64,000 nt of DNA. It comes from DYFT01 sp041695085 (GTDB lineage Bacteria; Bacteroidota; Ignavibacteria; UBA10030). The stretch is taken from contig JBGFRO010000020.1 in NCBI GenBank assembly GCA_041695085.1, positions 131,496 to 195,495 on the forward strand. Direction: 5' to 3'. Below are positions 18,231-27,462 of this stretch, in pieces. Position 1 is the first letter of the stretch. Each line of letters begins with the position of its first letter. Both the position numbers and the translations under genes were made by a program. The notes under the pieces were generated by a model, which worked only from the letters and a program-made list of their open reading frames with translations, had not been told where the DNA came from and searched no databases.

Positions 18231-19859
18231 TTGGTGGGTGCTCACTCGACTTCGTTCCATCCGCCGGACCGTGAAGCATTACGCTCCCTCTGGGTTCATC
18301 GCCGAGTTCCGGCGGTGCGAGCTCGAGACCGCCTGATGCTTAGCGCGCTCATCACAGCGGGTCTCGCGGCAGTCCTGCTGTTGTTCGATTGGTGGTTCCG
18401 TCCCGCGCATGTTGCCGAGCCGGTGCTCTTTATTCTGCTCTCCGTTGCGTTTTGGTACGGCATGAGTCGCATTCTCGTTGGTTGGTTCAACTACATCGCC
18501 GTGGCAAGTCCGGAGGAATGGCCCGCGCCGGCGGGGAAGGGTGTGGCCATCTTCACGACGAGCTCGCCGGGTGAGCCGCTTTCAATGTTCGAGACGACGC
18601 TCGCCGCCTGTGCGCGCATCACGTATCCGCATACTACTTACCTGTTAGACGACACACAGGACCCGCGCTTTCGCGAGGTTGCACAGAAGCATGGCGCTCT
18701 CTGGTTAGAGCTGGTGGGATTACCGGGTGCAAAGGCGGGCAAGATCAATCGGGCATTGGAGCTGACGGACGAAGAATTCATCCTCGTCCTTGACCCCGAC
18801 CATATTCCGTTCCCGAATTTTCTCGACCGAGTGTTGGGGTACTTTGAAGATGCACAGGTGGGATTCGTGCAGGTGAGCCAGGCGTACTACAATCAGTTTC
18901 GTTCGTTTGTTGCGCGCGGTGCCGCAGAGCAGACGTATGTCTTTTATGGCCCGGTGATGATGGGGATGTTCGGCCACGGCGTCAGTTTGGCGATCGGCGC
19001 GAACTGCACGTTTCGCCGCTCAGCGCTTCAATCCATCGGCGGCCACGGCATCGGGTTGGCGGAGGATCTTGTTACGTCCATTCGCCTCCATGCGGCGGGG
19101 TGGAAGTCGGTCTACGTGCCGGAGATTGTGAGTCGCGGCCTGGTGCCGGAAGACCTCGGTTCATTCCTGAAGCAGCAGCTCAAATGGGCGCGCGGGGTGT
19201 TCGAAATTCTCTTTGCCGAGCTTCCTCGTCTTGCCCCCAAGCTCACCTGGCGGCAGCGTCTTTCCTATTTGATGATCGGCACCTATTATCTCTGCGGCAC
19301 GACCACGCTCATCTACATCGTCATTCCGTTTCTCTATTTGTGGTTCGGATTCCTTCCTGCTGCCATGCGCTTCGAAGAGTTCTTGATTTCCATCCTGCCG
19401 GTCAGTATGTTGGGCGTTGTCATCTATCTATTCGTTCAGCGCTGGATGTGCCATCCTGAAACTGAACGCGGCGTACACTGGCGTGGATTGATGCTCAAAA
19501 TTGGATGCTGGCCCGTGTATCTCTACGGTACGATCCTCGCCATTTTGGACCGGACAGTTCCGTACATCCCCACTTCCAAGGAGGCACGGCGTGGAGCGTT
19601 CGGTCGCCTCGCTACACCGCATCTCGTCGTGATGACTCTGTATCTTGTCACCATTGCACAGGTTGTATGGGCGCGACTGACTCAACTATCCGAGGCTCAG
19701 CTTATGTTAACGAGTGAAGCGGTGTGGGGGATGATTGGCTTTGAAACGCTCTCCATGCTCATGCTCGGCGGCATGCTCTATGCTGCATGGGAAGCGACGC
19801 GGCCGCCGGCAGGAAACGCCTGGGACGCCGTCGACCTTACAAAGGAACCAGGGCAATGA
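18231..19859 (+). CDS. membrane GT2 polysaccharide synthase (cellulose-synthase-like)
   Basis: A 542-residue processive family-2 glycosyltransferase. Two N-terminal membrane helices (about 35-80) are followed by the cytosolic GT-A domain with DDTQD (Asp140/141), DPDH (Asp188/190), EDL (Glu278-Asp279, the TED-type catalytic base) and Q315-x-x-K-W319, the processivity motif in QLKWARG form. Four to five helices close the translocation channel. There is no PilZ domain, so direct c-di-GMP control is not visible. Start is TTG 18231 or GTG 18234, 4 bp after the TPR/barrel gene. The stop overlaps the GH26 start by ATGA. Confidence 0.87.
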   Translation: MVGAHSTSFHPPDREALRSLWVHRRVPAVRARDRLMLSALITAGLAAVLLLFDWWFRPAHVAEPVLFILLSVAFWYGMSRILVGWFNYIAVASPEEWPAPAGKGVAIFTTSSPGEPLSMFETTLAACARITYPHTTYLLDDTQDPRFREVAQKHGALWLELVGLPGAKAGKINRALELTDEEFILVLDPDHIPFPNFLDRVLGYFEDAQVGFVQVSQAYYNQFRSFVARGAAEQTYVFYGPVMMGMFGHGVSLAIGANCTFRRSALQSIGGHGIGLAEDLVTSIRLHAAGWKSVYVPEIVSRGLVPEDLGSFLKQQLKWARGVFEILFAELPRLAPKLTWRQRLSYLMIGTYYLCGTTTLIYIVIPFLYLWFGFLPAAMRFEEFLISILPVSMLGVVIYLFVQRWMCHPETERGVHWRGLMLKIGCWPVYLYGTILAILDRTVPYIPTSKEARRGAFGRLATPHLVVMTLYLVTIAQVVWARLTQLSEAQLMLTSEAVWGMIGFETLSMLMLGGMLYAAWEATRPPAGNAWDAVDLTKEPGQ

Positions 19860-21016
19860 AAGCTTCGCATCGGATTCTGGTTACTGGTGCGCTTCTTCTT
19901 GTTCTTGTCGTTGCGTTCTGGGGATTGTCCTATGTGGGAACCCGAACGGAGGGCCCGCTCGGCCGTCTGCTTTCGGCGACCGGTGTTGTTGTGAGTGAGG
20001 TAGAAAATTGGTTCACGCGTGCCCTTCGCGGTAAAGGGCGTGAAGCGCAGCTGGAGTGGTTCAGCGCGTACCGGAACGACCTCTCGCGTCTACAACAACC
20101 GGACCGGATATTGCTTGGCGCGTACGACAATGGGCTTCCACATTCCATGGAAACGGTGCTACGGCTTGAGCAAGCGTTGGGGACGACCTTCCCGCTTGTT
20201 CACTTCTACACAGCGTGGGGAGATAAGCCCGAGCAGCAGTTTCCGCAGAAACTCGTTACCACCATCTGGAATCTCGGCTCCGTTCCCGTCATCACCTGGG
20301 AGCCGTGGTTGGTGGATTTCGAGAACACGAAGCATCCGCATCTGCCCTTGCGCGAGCAGCGAGATAAGGACGGATTGGAGGCGATCGCACGTGGCGAGTA
20401 CGATTTTTACATCGATCAATGGGCAAAGGATGCGGCGGCGTTTGGGAAAGCGATTTTCGTCCGGCCGTTCCATGAAATGAACGACCCGTATCGCTACCCG
20501 TGGGGTCCGCAGAACAACTCCGCTGCCGATTTCATCGCCGCGTGGAGGCACGTGGCGAATCGCTTCCGCGTTGCCGGAGCCACAAACGTGATCTGGGTCT
20601 GGTCGCCTCACCTCGCGTATGAGTTCTACACCTACTATCCCGGCGATGCGTATGTGGATTGGGTCGCCACGTTAGCGCTGAACTACGGGACTGTTGCCAA
20701 CTGGTCGAAATGGTGGACGTTCGAGGAGATTGTTGGGACGAAGTATGTCTACCTTGAGGCCCTGAACAAGCCAATCATGCTTGCTGAAGTTGGCTCGTTG
20801 GCCGTCGGTGGCGATCGGGAGGAATGGTATCGTGCCGCGTTGACGAATCTGCCGGAGCGCTACCCCGCCGTAAAGGCGCTGCTCTTCTTCCACAATTCGA
20901 GCGATGCCACCGTCACCTACCAGCGCCTCGACTGGTCGTTCGTGAACGACTCGACGATGGTGGCAGTCGTTCGAGAGGCGATCCGTCCACTGCAAGAGAG
21001 TATCAGAGACTTCTGA
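19856..21016 (+). CDS. GH26 family glycoside hydrolase, membrane-anchored
   Basis: A 386-residue protein: one N-terminal hydrophobic anchor (ILVTGALLLVLVVAFWGLSY) and a GH26 TIM barrel. GH26 enzymes are retaining beta-mannanases or related beta-1,3/1,4 glycanases. The acid/base is Glu207 in RPFHEMND and the nucleophile Glu311 in IMLAEVGS; both are intact. It overlaps the synthase stop (ATGA), so all three genes form one operon. By analogy with BcsZ or PgaB it probably trims or edits the polymer during export. The presence of GH26 suggests a beta-mannan or mixed-linkage glucan as the product (inference). Confidence 0.85.
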   Translation: MKASHRILVTGALLLVLVVAFWGLSYVGTRTEGPLGRLLSATGVVVSEVENWFTRALRGKGREAQLEWFSAYRNDLSRLQQPDRILLGAYDNGLPHSMETVLRLEQALGTTFPLVHFYTAWGDKPEQQFPQKLVTTIWNLGSVPVITWEPWLVDFENTKHPHLPLREQRDKDGLEAIARGEYDFYIDQWAKDAAAFGKAIFVRPFHEMNDPYRYPWGPQNNSAADFIAAWRHVANRFRVAGATNVIWVWSPHLAYEFYTYYPGDAYVDWVATLALNYGTVANWSKWWTFEEIVGTKYVYLEALNKPIMLAEVGSLAVGGDREEWYRAALTNLPERYPAVKALLFFHNSSDATVTYQRLDWSFVNDSTMVAVVREAIRPLQESIRDF

Positions 21017-21203
21017 AAAATTCAAAAACTAAGTCTCTCTTACGGAGATACGAACGCCGTGAGATTGTTGATGCGGACAATGTTGAACAGCGCTGCTATG
21101 AACACATACATCCAACCGACTCGATCCTTGCCGCGATGACGTGTCTTGCGCATCAATCCAACCGTCTTCATCCAGCCAAGTTGACACACTCCTCGTTCCC
21201 TCC

Positions 21204-21854
21204 TCATGCAATCGTCTTAATTACCTTTATCACCCGCCACATAAAGGCCACGTCTTTTTTCCGGACCACCATCGGTTCGTATTCGGGATTGAGCGGAACG
21301 AGGTGGAGGAACTGATCGTCGATCTTAATTCGCTTCACCGTGTCTTCGTCATTCACCCGCACCACGCAGATGTCGCCGCTGCGCGCCTCCAATTTTGGAC
21401 TGACGACGATGATATCGCCGTCTTCGATTCGTGGCGCCATGCTGTTTCCCTTCACCTCGAGCGCAAAGGCGCTCGGATCGCGCACGTCGTCCACCGTGAT
21501 GTATTTCTCAACATAGTCGGGATGGAAGATCATGCTTGGCGCCCCGCCCGGAACGGAAGAGAGGAGCGGAAGCTGGATTAAATCGACTTTTCGGTATCTC
21601 CCCGTTGCCAATGGAAAGACATTCGCCTCATTGCGCGTTGGGTACATTTCCCCCTTGCCGGTCAACAGCCACTGGGGCGAGGCACCGGTGATCTTCGCCA
21701 AACGCATGAGGTAATTGCTGTCGGGCACCTGTTCCCCCTTCTCCCAGCGCTGGATCGTACGGCTCGCGACGTCGAGTCTCGCCGCAAGCGTCACTTGATC
21801 GATTCCTCTCCCCCTTCGCGCCTCGCGAATGCGTTGTGCAAGCGTCTGCTTCAT
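21204..21854 (-). CDS. LexA-like transcriptional repressor (HTH_XRE + S24 peptidase)
   Basis: A 216-residue repressor: XRE-type helix-turn-helix (about 8-60, LAARLDVASRTIQRWEKGEQ), linker, and S24 self-cleavage domain with the catalytic Ser in VKGNSMAPRIEDGD and the Lys in EDTVKRIK. A possible cleavage site is the PGGAP segment. I place the start at 21854 because GAGGAG sits upstream and because the upstream in-frame ATG at 21887 lies within an operator-like palindrome. Two GACA-N4-TGTC sites flank its promoter, so autoregulation and release after DNA damage or another RecA-type signal are likely. Confidence 0.85.
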   Translation of the reverse strand: MKQTLAQRIREARRGRGIDQVTLAARLDVASRTIQRWEKGEQVPDSNYLMRLAKITGASPQWLLTGKGEMYPTRNEANVFPLATGRYRKVDLIQLPLLSSVPGGAPSMIFHPDYVEKYITVDDVRDPSAFALEVKGNSMAPRIEDGDIIVVSPKLEARSGDICVVRVNDEDTVKRIKIDDQFLHLVPLNPEYEPMVVRKKDVAFMWRVIKVIKTIA

Positions 21855-21882
21855 GGGTATGATCTCCTCGTCGGACGGGATA

Positions 21883-21926
21883 GACATTTATGTCATTGCA
21901 AATGAATCATAAACGACAGAAATGTC
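21883..21926 (-). promoter_or_regulatory. paired GACA-N4-TGTC operators and promoter of the S24 repressor
   Basis: Two palindromes of the same form, GACATTTATGTC (21883-21894) and GACAGAAATGTC (21915-21926), are centred 32 bp apart, close to three helical turns, and sit just upstream of the repressor start. On the minus strand a TTGATG/TATGAT pair spans the upstream copy, which would lie between the -35 and -10 boxes. This is a textbook arrangement for cooperative autorepression; binding itself is inference. Confidence 0.6.
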
Positions 21927-22079
21927 GCACATCAAGGTAGGTATTTTTCGACTTGGTGTCAAGCCGCCATCGTGGGCGGTTTGGTTAACGTTCCTACCGC
22001 CACGCGATGGTTACCATCCTTGTTTTTTCATCCAAGGCTGGGTATTTTGGCCGCACGTAGGACGAAAGGAAAAACCCTT

Positions 22080-22382
22080 ATGGTGACAGCACTTGTGCTT
22101 TTAAACGTTGCACGCGAGCGAACGAACACCGTTGCCGAGCAACTGACGGCCATCAAAGGCGTTACGGAGGTCTACTCCGTTGCCGGCAGGTACGACCTTG
22201 CTGCGATCATCCGCGTCAAAGAAAACGAGGAACTTGCTGCAGTGGTGACGGAGAAGATTCGCGCGATTGACGGCATCGAGCGCTCCGAAACGCTTATTGC
22301 CTTTCGCGTCTTCTCGAAATATGATCTGGAGATGGCGTTTTCCATCGGTTTGGAAGAAACGGAGAGATCGAGACAGAGATGA
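22080..22382 (+). CDS. stand-alone AsnC/Lrp ligand-binding (RAM) domain protein
   Basis: A 100-residue protein that is just the regulatory RAM domain of Lrp/AsnC regulators, with no DNA-binding helix-turn-helix. The fold signature is VTALVLLNVARERTNTVAEQL, then GVTEVYSVAGRYDLAAIIRV and RSETLIAFRVFSKYD. Stand-alone RAM proteins form dimers or octamers and can bind amino acids. ATG 22080 is preceded by GAAAGGAAA. The stop overlaps the rsgA start by ATGA, so the two are co-translated. Ligand unknown. Confidence 0.85.
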   Translation: MVTALVLLNVARERTNTVAEQLTAIKGVTEVYSVAGRYDLAAIIRVKENEELAAVVTEKIRAIDGIERSETLIAFRVFSKYDLEMAFSIGLEETERSRQR

Positions 22383-23449
22383 CGCTTAAGCAGCTGGGTT
22401 GGAGCGACTTCTTCGAAGCGTACTTCGCACCGTTCCGCGAGGAGGGAAAAGAAGTCGGTCGTGTTGCCATTCCCCACCGTGGTCGGTACGTGCTCTATAC
22501 AACGCATGGAGAATTGTGGGGAGAAGTCTCCGGCAAGTTTCGCTTCGAGACGAAAGATTCCGGAGGCTATCCCGCGGTCGGTGATTGGGTGGTGATCGAC
22601 GCGCGACCGAAAGAGGGGACGGCGACCATTCATCATGTGTTGCAGCGCCGGACGAAATTCTCGCGCAAGGTGGCTGGTCAGAAAACAGAAGAACAAGTCG
22701 TTGCTGCCAATGTCGATGTCGTGTTCCTCGTGAGCGGGTTGGATCACGACTTCAATCTGCGGCGCATTGAGCGCTATCTCACGGTCGCTTGGGAGAGCGG
22801 TGCTTCACCGGTCATCGTTTTGAACAAGACCGATCTCTGCAGCGATGTTCCGGAACGCGTGGCAGAGGTAGAGGCCATCGCTCAAGGCGTGCCGGTCTTG
22901 GCGATGAGTGCCGTCAAGGATGAAGGAGTTCGCGCGCTGCTCGAGTTCTTACCTGAAGGCAAAACCGGAGCGTTGCTGGGCTCATCCGGAGTTGGAAAAT
23001 CGACTATTGTGAACCATCTTCTCGGTTACGACGCACAGGAGACGCAAGGAGTGCGTGAGAGCGACAGTCGGGGCCGCCACACCACGAGCCGACGCGAACT
23101 CCTTCTCTTGCCATCCGGGGGAATGTTGATCGACACGCCCGGCATGCGCGAACTGCAATTGTGGAGTGGTGAGGGATTGCATCACAGCTTTGAGGATATT
23201 GAGGAGCTGGCAGCGCAGTGCCGGTTTCGCGATTGCCGGCATGAACAAGAACCTGATTGCGCGGTGCAGAAGGCGTTGGATGAGGGCTCCCTCGATCCGG
23301 AGCGATTTGAAAGTTACCTGAAACTCCAGCGTGAGCTCAACTATCTCGAGCGTCGTCAGAACCAACGCGCGGCATTCATCGAGAAGCAACGCTGGAAGAA
23401 AACCGGGCGCCTGGCGAAGGATATTCAGAAGCGAAAGGGGAAAATTTGA
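22379..23449 (+). CDS. rsgA: ribosome small subunit-dependent GTPase A
   Basis: A circularly permuted GTPase that helps late maturation of the 30S subunit. In order: N-terminal OB-fold (about 20-90, with GRYVLYTTHGELWGEVSGK), NKTD (G4), the P-loop GSSGVGKST (G1), DTPG (G3) and a C-terminal zinc-binding region with CRFRDCRHEQEPDC. The G4-G1-G3 order is the family hallmark. 356 aa, slightly long, ending in a basic tail (QKRKGKI). Translationally coupled to the AsnC-type gene. Confidence 0.95.
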   Translation: MTLKQLGWSDFFEAYFAPFREEGKEVGRVAIPHRGRYVLYTTHGELWGEVSGKFRFETKDSGGYPAVGDWVVIDARPKEGTATIHHVLQRRTKFSRKVAGQKTEEQVVAANVDVVFLVSGLDHDFNLRRIERYLTVAWESGASPVIVLNKTDLCSDVPERVAEVEAIAQGVPVLAMSAVKDEGVRALLEFLPEGKTGALLGSSGVGKSTIVNHLLGYDAQETQGVRESDSRGRHTTSRRELLLLPSGGMLIDTPGMRELQLWSGEGLHHSFEDIEELAAQCRFRDCRHEQEPDCAVQKALDEGSLDPERFESYLKLQRELNYLERRQNQRAAFIEKQRWKKTGRLAKDIQKRKGKI

Positions 23450-23600
23450 AGTGCAGCGCAGCGGAGAATACAGCACTCTTTGTCACTCAAGTTGATCGCT
23501 TTTCCAAAGTAGGAGGCTGAAAACGCCGATAAAATGGATTCTCGCGGATCAACTATTTCAAACTGATGTTACGCAAACAGCCATTTTCGATGTCTCCGGG

Positions 23601-23842
23601 GTTCCTTTTGGATGTTACTTTCTTTGATGCCAAAGAAAGTAACCAAAGAAAGCTTTCCGAAATCGTAACGCACGCGAACGAGCAGCCTCCCCACAGCCCG
23701 TTGATTTCGGCCTCGGAGAGCATTGCAACTGATTGTCAGGAGTGTACGTGGCCGAAATCAAAACGCACGGGAGAGGGCTGCCCGCGCACAGCGCCAACGA
23801 TTTCGGAGGCCTCTGCGCAAAAGATTCTTTAGCCGGTTTGCC
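23601..23842. repeat. composite CCGAAAT-box intergenic repeat, copy 1
   Basis: After a tcttt-rich inverted segment (ctttctttgatgccaaagaaag), four CCGAAAT boxes alternate in orientation: ccgaaatcgtaacgcacg (23657), gatttcgg (23703), ccgaaatcaaaacgcacg (23753) and gatttcgg (23800). Each forward box is followed by aacgcacg. The same plan occurs at 46879-47102. No intact gene is seen in 23450-23913; short frames across it are products of the repeat. Confidence 0.55.
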
Positions 23843-23913
23843 GACGCGAACTCACGGTCATTCAAAGGACAGACCTGCGAGAAGGGGGAAATCGAGATTC
23901 TGCGTAATATCAG

Positions 23914-24240
23914 TTACTTATTCCATCCCAACTGTTGTCGGGCTGCGTCGGACATCCGGCTCGGCGTCCACTCCGGTTGCCAGACGATGCGCACGTCCGC
24001 ATCACCTACACCGGGAATCTTCTTCACACGATCCTTCACTTGCTGAGAGATCATGGAACTGGCCGGACAGCCGGGAGAGGTGAGAGTCATCTTCACCCCG
24101 ACCCAATCGTCAACAATCGTAACGCCGTAGACCAGGCCGAGGTCAACAATGTTGACGGGAATCTCCGGGTCGTAACACTCCTTCAACGCCTCGTAGATAG
24201 CTTCTTGTGTGATCGGTTGTTTGTTGAGATTTTCCATCAT
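23914..24240 (-). CDS. MIP18/DUF59 family Fe-S assembly protein (SufT-like)
   Basis: A 108-residue single-domain DUF59 protein: ITQEAIYEALKECYDPEIPVN, then IVDLGLVYG, and TSPGCPASSMI, whose Cys is the conserved reactive residue of the family. Relatives assist iron-sulfur cluster maturation (SufT, MIP18) or act in the phenylacetate pathway (PaaD); no paa genes are here, so Fe-S assembly is preferred. ATG 24240 is chosen from AAAGGTAC just upstream. It is the last gene of the long minus-strand array, 79 bp after the DUF3526 permease. Confidence 0.85.
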   Translation of the reverse strand: MMENLNKQPITQEAIYEALKECYDPEIPVNIVDLGLVYGVTIVDDWVGVKMTLTSPGCPASSMISQQVKDRVKKIPGVGDADVRIVWQPEWTPSRMSDAARQQLGWNK

Positions 24241-24319
24241 TTGTACCTTTATGCACAAGGAAGATACGATTCGCTCTGACCAAACTCAATCCAATATCCC
24301 AACGTTAACCAAAATCCCC

Positions 24320-25744
24320 TCACACTACTATATACTTCCGAAACAATCGAATCCCTGCGAGCAAGAACACCGTGAGCGGGAATCCAAGCAACACCGCGCC
24401 GCTGATCACCCGACCGGTAACGACTGACAACGGCTCTTCCTCATACAAAAACTCCGGCAGCTTCTCATACTCACGAAACTGCGCCTTCTGAAGGATTTTT
24501 GGCATGAAAAAGTCTTTCCATTCCTCGTGATATTCCTCCACTTGTGCCAGGAAATGCTTGTAGCGGTCAACACCACTTCCGGCAATGTCATTCACAATGT
24601 CCTGTGCAACGATGGCGGGTGAGAGAAACCGCAGCGCGCGGATGACCAACTGCTGCCGCTCCAACTGACTCCGATAGCGTTCTAAAACTGGCGCGATCAT
24701 TCGCTCGACCTCCTCATTCACAACCGCACGCATCGCGGCGAAATTACGCGTGTCAATGCTATCGCCGCGCGCAAGCTCGGGATGATCCTCAAAGTATTTC
24801 GCCAACAGTATGCTTCCTTGCTCGGATGCTTCTTTCGACGCCCGCCGCATCGCATCAATCAGCTCTACGCGTGAAGGAACGGGATACAACGTCTTCGCCG
24901 CGAGATTAAAGACCGTCGGTAAGACGATAACGACCGCTAACCAAACAACGGCGAGTACCGTGGCATTCGCTGCCGATGAGCGACCGAACGAGACAACAAA
25001 CAGCGCAATGCTGAACCACAGAGCGCCATACACGACAAGAAACAGCAGGAGCAAAGCAAGTTTCGTTATGGATTCTCCCGTAAATGAAACCGTCCCGCTG
25101 AAAAGAACGCCAAGAACCGCAATCGCCGCTACACCGGTGGTCAGCACAACAAACCGTAGCAGAAAACGGACGGCGACGAGTCGTTTCAGAGAAACGGGAT
25201 TGGAGAGAAGAAGACCTAATGTGCCCGATTCTTTATCCGATGCGGGAATGTTGTAGGCGAGCGCGAGAATGAGAAGCGGATATAAAAAGATAAGAACAAA
25301 TGCTAAATCGAATTTGCCGGTGAGAAGTCGAAGAGGATTTTCAATCTCCTGTGCGGTGAGAATGGCTTCTCTGGAATCTGTTGAGATCTTGAGATAGAAC
25401 GGATACAGATCGCTTTGTCCCACCGACACGACGGCTAAAGGTCCCGGAGGTAACACGGCGTACCTATTTGCAATCCGTCTTCCTGCTGCTCCGGGGTCGC
25501 GCGGATCCAAGAAGGCCGGTATGGTCAGGTCACCACGGTCGAGTGCAGGGATCAGCGATTTCATCGAATCAATGCGCGCAGATTCTTCTGCGAGCGCACC
25601 GGCTATCGCGTCATTCTGAAACTTCACCCACTCCGCACCGTTCCAGATGGCAAACACTGCGCAGAGTGTAAAGATGAGAAGCAGCAATCCAACTGCCCAA
25701 TCGGAAGTTAAGAGTTTCCATTCATACGTGAAAAGTTTCTTCAT
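24320..25744 (-). CDS. ABC-2 type permease, DUF3526 family (second of two)
   Basis: A 474-residue inner-membrane permease. A first helix (about 14-36) is followed by a large ~120-residue extracytoplasmic domain, then five to six more helices (LAFVLIFLYPLLILALAYN and the SGTLGLLLSNP block). The two-part layout and the ~470 length match DUF3526 ABC-2/NosY-like permeases. It pairs with the similar gene at 26024 and most likely with the ATPase at 30837 to form a heterodimeric ABC transporter. Substrate is unknown; the context suggests metal or metallophore handling. Confidence 0.8.
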   Translation of the reverse strand: MKKLFTYEWKLLTSDWAVGLLLLIFTLCAVFAIWNGAEWVKFQNDAIAGALAEESARIDSMKSLIPALDRGDLTIPAFLDPRDPGAAGRRIANRYAVLPPGPLAVVSVGQSDLYPFYLKISTDSREAILTAQEIENPLRLLTGKFDLAFVLIFLYPLLILALAYNIPASDKESGTLGLLLSNPVSLKRLVAVRFLLRFVVLTTGVAAIAVLGVLFSGTVSFTGESITKLALLLLFLVVYGALWFSIALFVVSFGRSSAANATVLAVVWLAVVIVLPTVFNLAAKTLYPVPSRVELIDAMRRASKEASEQGSILLAKYFEDHPELARGDSIDTRNFAAMRAVVNEEVERMIAPVLERYRSQLERQQLVIRALRFLSPAIVAQDIVNDIAGSGVDRYKHFLAQVEEYHEEWKDFFMPKILQKAQFREYEKLPEFLYEEEPLSVVTGRVISGAVLLGFPLTVFLLAGIRLFRKYIVV

Positions 25745-25801
25745 AGGACATTCTCCTGAACGATCTGTTTTGGGCTAAGTAATTTCCATTCGTCTTCTGC
25801 T

Positions 25802-25866
25802 TGTTCCCACGCCTGCCCGATGCCTACTTCCCGGTGGGCACGGCAGTCAAGCTCTGCGTGGGAACA
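25802..25866. repeat. inverted repeat TGTTCCCACGC / GCGTGGGAACA
   Basis: 11-bp perfect arms at 25802-25812 and 25856-25866 with a 43-bp loop, in the 279-bp gap between the two permease genes. No coding region is seen in the gap. It may be a terminator or mRNA-processing hairpin, or a short intergenic repeat. Confidence 0.5.
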
Positions 25867-26023
25867 GACTCACTGGCGCTCAGCGTCAGTTATCGAACGG
25901 GGAAGTGTTGCATCTCCGCAACGCTCGTGCCACTTTTCTGCTATGAAAATATCCCTGAATAGACAACCGACAGTTCATTTTCATCAGGGGTGGTGAACCC
26001 CCGATTCATGACCGCTTTTCCAT

Positions 26024-27442
26024 TCAGACAATGTGCATTTTTCGTATTGCAAGAATCACACCGGCAAACGCAATCCCACACCACACAGTTAGGATGAAGA
26101 TGCTCAGCACGTACTCCTTCAGCACCCATCCAACCGTAGGGCCTTCGTACACAAAGTCCGGAACCTTTTGCCACAACTCCGGTCCGGCAAGATACTGGCC
26201 GCTCTCCGTCTTTCCTCGCTGGAAGATGTCGTCATTCATAATTTTCTGAATGACACGCCGATAGTCTTCCCCGGCGCGAACGAAATGACGGTGATGATGC
26301 CAGTCTGTCCCCGCCAATCCCATCGAAAGCGATTGCACCGGCAGAAGCGGCGCAACCAGACCGCAGACTTGGTAAACTGTCATCTGCCTCTCAAAGAGAT
26401 CGAAGAGTCTGCCGTAATGACGATCGTACACCCTGTAGCCGTGTTCTTCCCCCGCCTGCAGCGCGAAGCCGCTGAGGTTCACTGGTAAAGCCTGAAGGGA
26501 ATCAACGCCGTAGCGCCGAAACAGCTCCTGCTTCTTGGCTTCGATCAACGCTTGTAGCTCAGTCTGATCATCCAGATCCTTTTTCATCGCCGTTTTGAAT
26601 TCGATGCTCGAAGGAAGGGGATGGATGACTCTGGAGAGATCCGAAGCGAGACGCGGTGCAATCAGCGAGTTGGCGATCCAGAATGAGAGCAGCACAACGA
26701 GCGCAACGCGTGACCCGCCTTCGGGGGGCACTGCAGCCGACACCGTAAGGGCAACACCGACAATGACACCGAGGTAGAGCACATACACAACGACGAGCAG
26801 AACATAGCGAACGAATCCCTCCAATCCTTCCGCACCGCCTGCATACAACATCACCGCTGCAGCCCCAAGGATTACGGCGGGGATGAGAATAACGGCAAGT
26901 CCGCTCGTTACGCCTATGGCTTTGCCGAGTGCAAGCACGCGTCGGTCAACGCCGAGACTCAAGAGCTGTCGCAACGTCCCTTGCTCACGTTCACCGGCAA
27001 ATGCGCCAAATGTCAGAAGAATAATCAGAAGCGGAAGAAGCAGTTGCATCACGGCGGCAGCGGTCATTTCGCCGAAGCGCTGCACAGCCGTTGCATCCTG
27101 TGCAGGACGATAGAGAAAATCATTCTGATAATGCGCTTCGAGCCAAACCGTGACGCCGACGTACGGATCGAGTCCGGCATCGAGAACGGAAAGGACGTTC
27201 TTTGGCTTGAACGCATAGACGCCGTAGTGCGCGGCGGAGTGGGGATTCTTCTGGCCTTGATCGAGCCATCGCTCGCGCTCCGCTGCGCGTGCCGCCTCGT
27301 GTTGCGCACTGATGTCGGCATAATGGATCAGTCCGATGATGAGCGAAAGCGTAAGTAAGCCCAGCACTGCTGCCGCCGACCATCGAAAGCGGCCGTCGCG
27401 CAGCATTTCGGTGAATTCTTTCTTTGCGATTCGAGTCAGCAT
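26024..27442 (-). CDS. ABC-2 type permease, DUF3526 family (first of two)
   Basis: A 472-residue permease. A cytoplasmic start (MLTRIAKKEFTEMLRDGRFRW), first helix (~22-42), extracytoplasmic domain (~45-170), then helices around MQLLLPLLIILLTFGAFAGEREQGTLRQLLSLGV, the typical ABC-2 conserved block. It has the same architecture as the gene at 24320 but is clearly diverged from it. It lies 49 bp after the TonB receptor with a GTAG hairpin in the gap. No ATP-binding domain is present; the ATPase is three genes upstream in the array. Confidence 0.8.
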   Translation of the reverse strand: MLTRIAKKEFTEMLRDGRFRWSAAAVLGLLTLSLIIGLIHYADISAQHEAARAAERERWLDQGQKNPHSAAHYGVYAFKPKNVLSVLDAGLDPYVGVTVWLEAHYQNDFLYRPAQDATAVQRFGEMTAAAVMQLLLPLLIILLTFGAFAGEREQGTLRQLLSLGVDRRVLALGKAIGVTSGLAVILIPAVILGAAAVMLYAGGAEGLEGFVRYVLLVVVYVLYLGVIVGVALTVSAAVPPEGGSRVALVVLLSFWIANSLIAPRLASDLSRVIHPLPSSIEFKTAMKKDLDDQTELQALIEAKKQELFRRYGVDSLQALPVNLSGFALQAGEEHGYRVYDRHYGRLFDLFERQMTVYQVCGLVAPLLPVQSLSMGLAGTDWHHHRHFVRAGEDYRRVIQKIMNDDIFQRGKTESGQYLAGPELWQKVPDFVYEGPTVGWVLKEYVLSIFILTVWCGIAFAGVILAIRKMHIV

Positions 27443-27462
27443 TGATGTTCTCCTTAAATTGT

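Noticed and set aside
21855..21887. earlier start codon for the S24 repressor (21887)
   Set aside because: It overlaps an operator palindrome and lacks a ribosome site; ATG 21854 has GAGGAG upstream.
21963..21985. agccgcc...gggcggttt hairpin as a terminator
   Set aside because: The stem is short, there is no T-tract and no gene ends just upstream on that strand.
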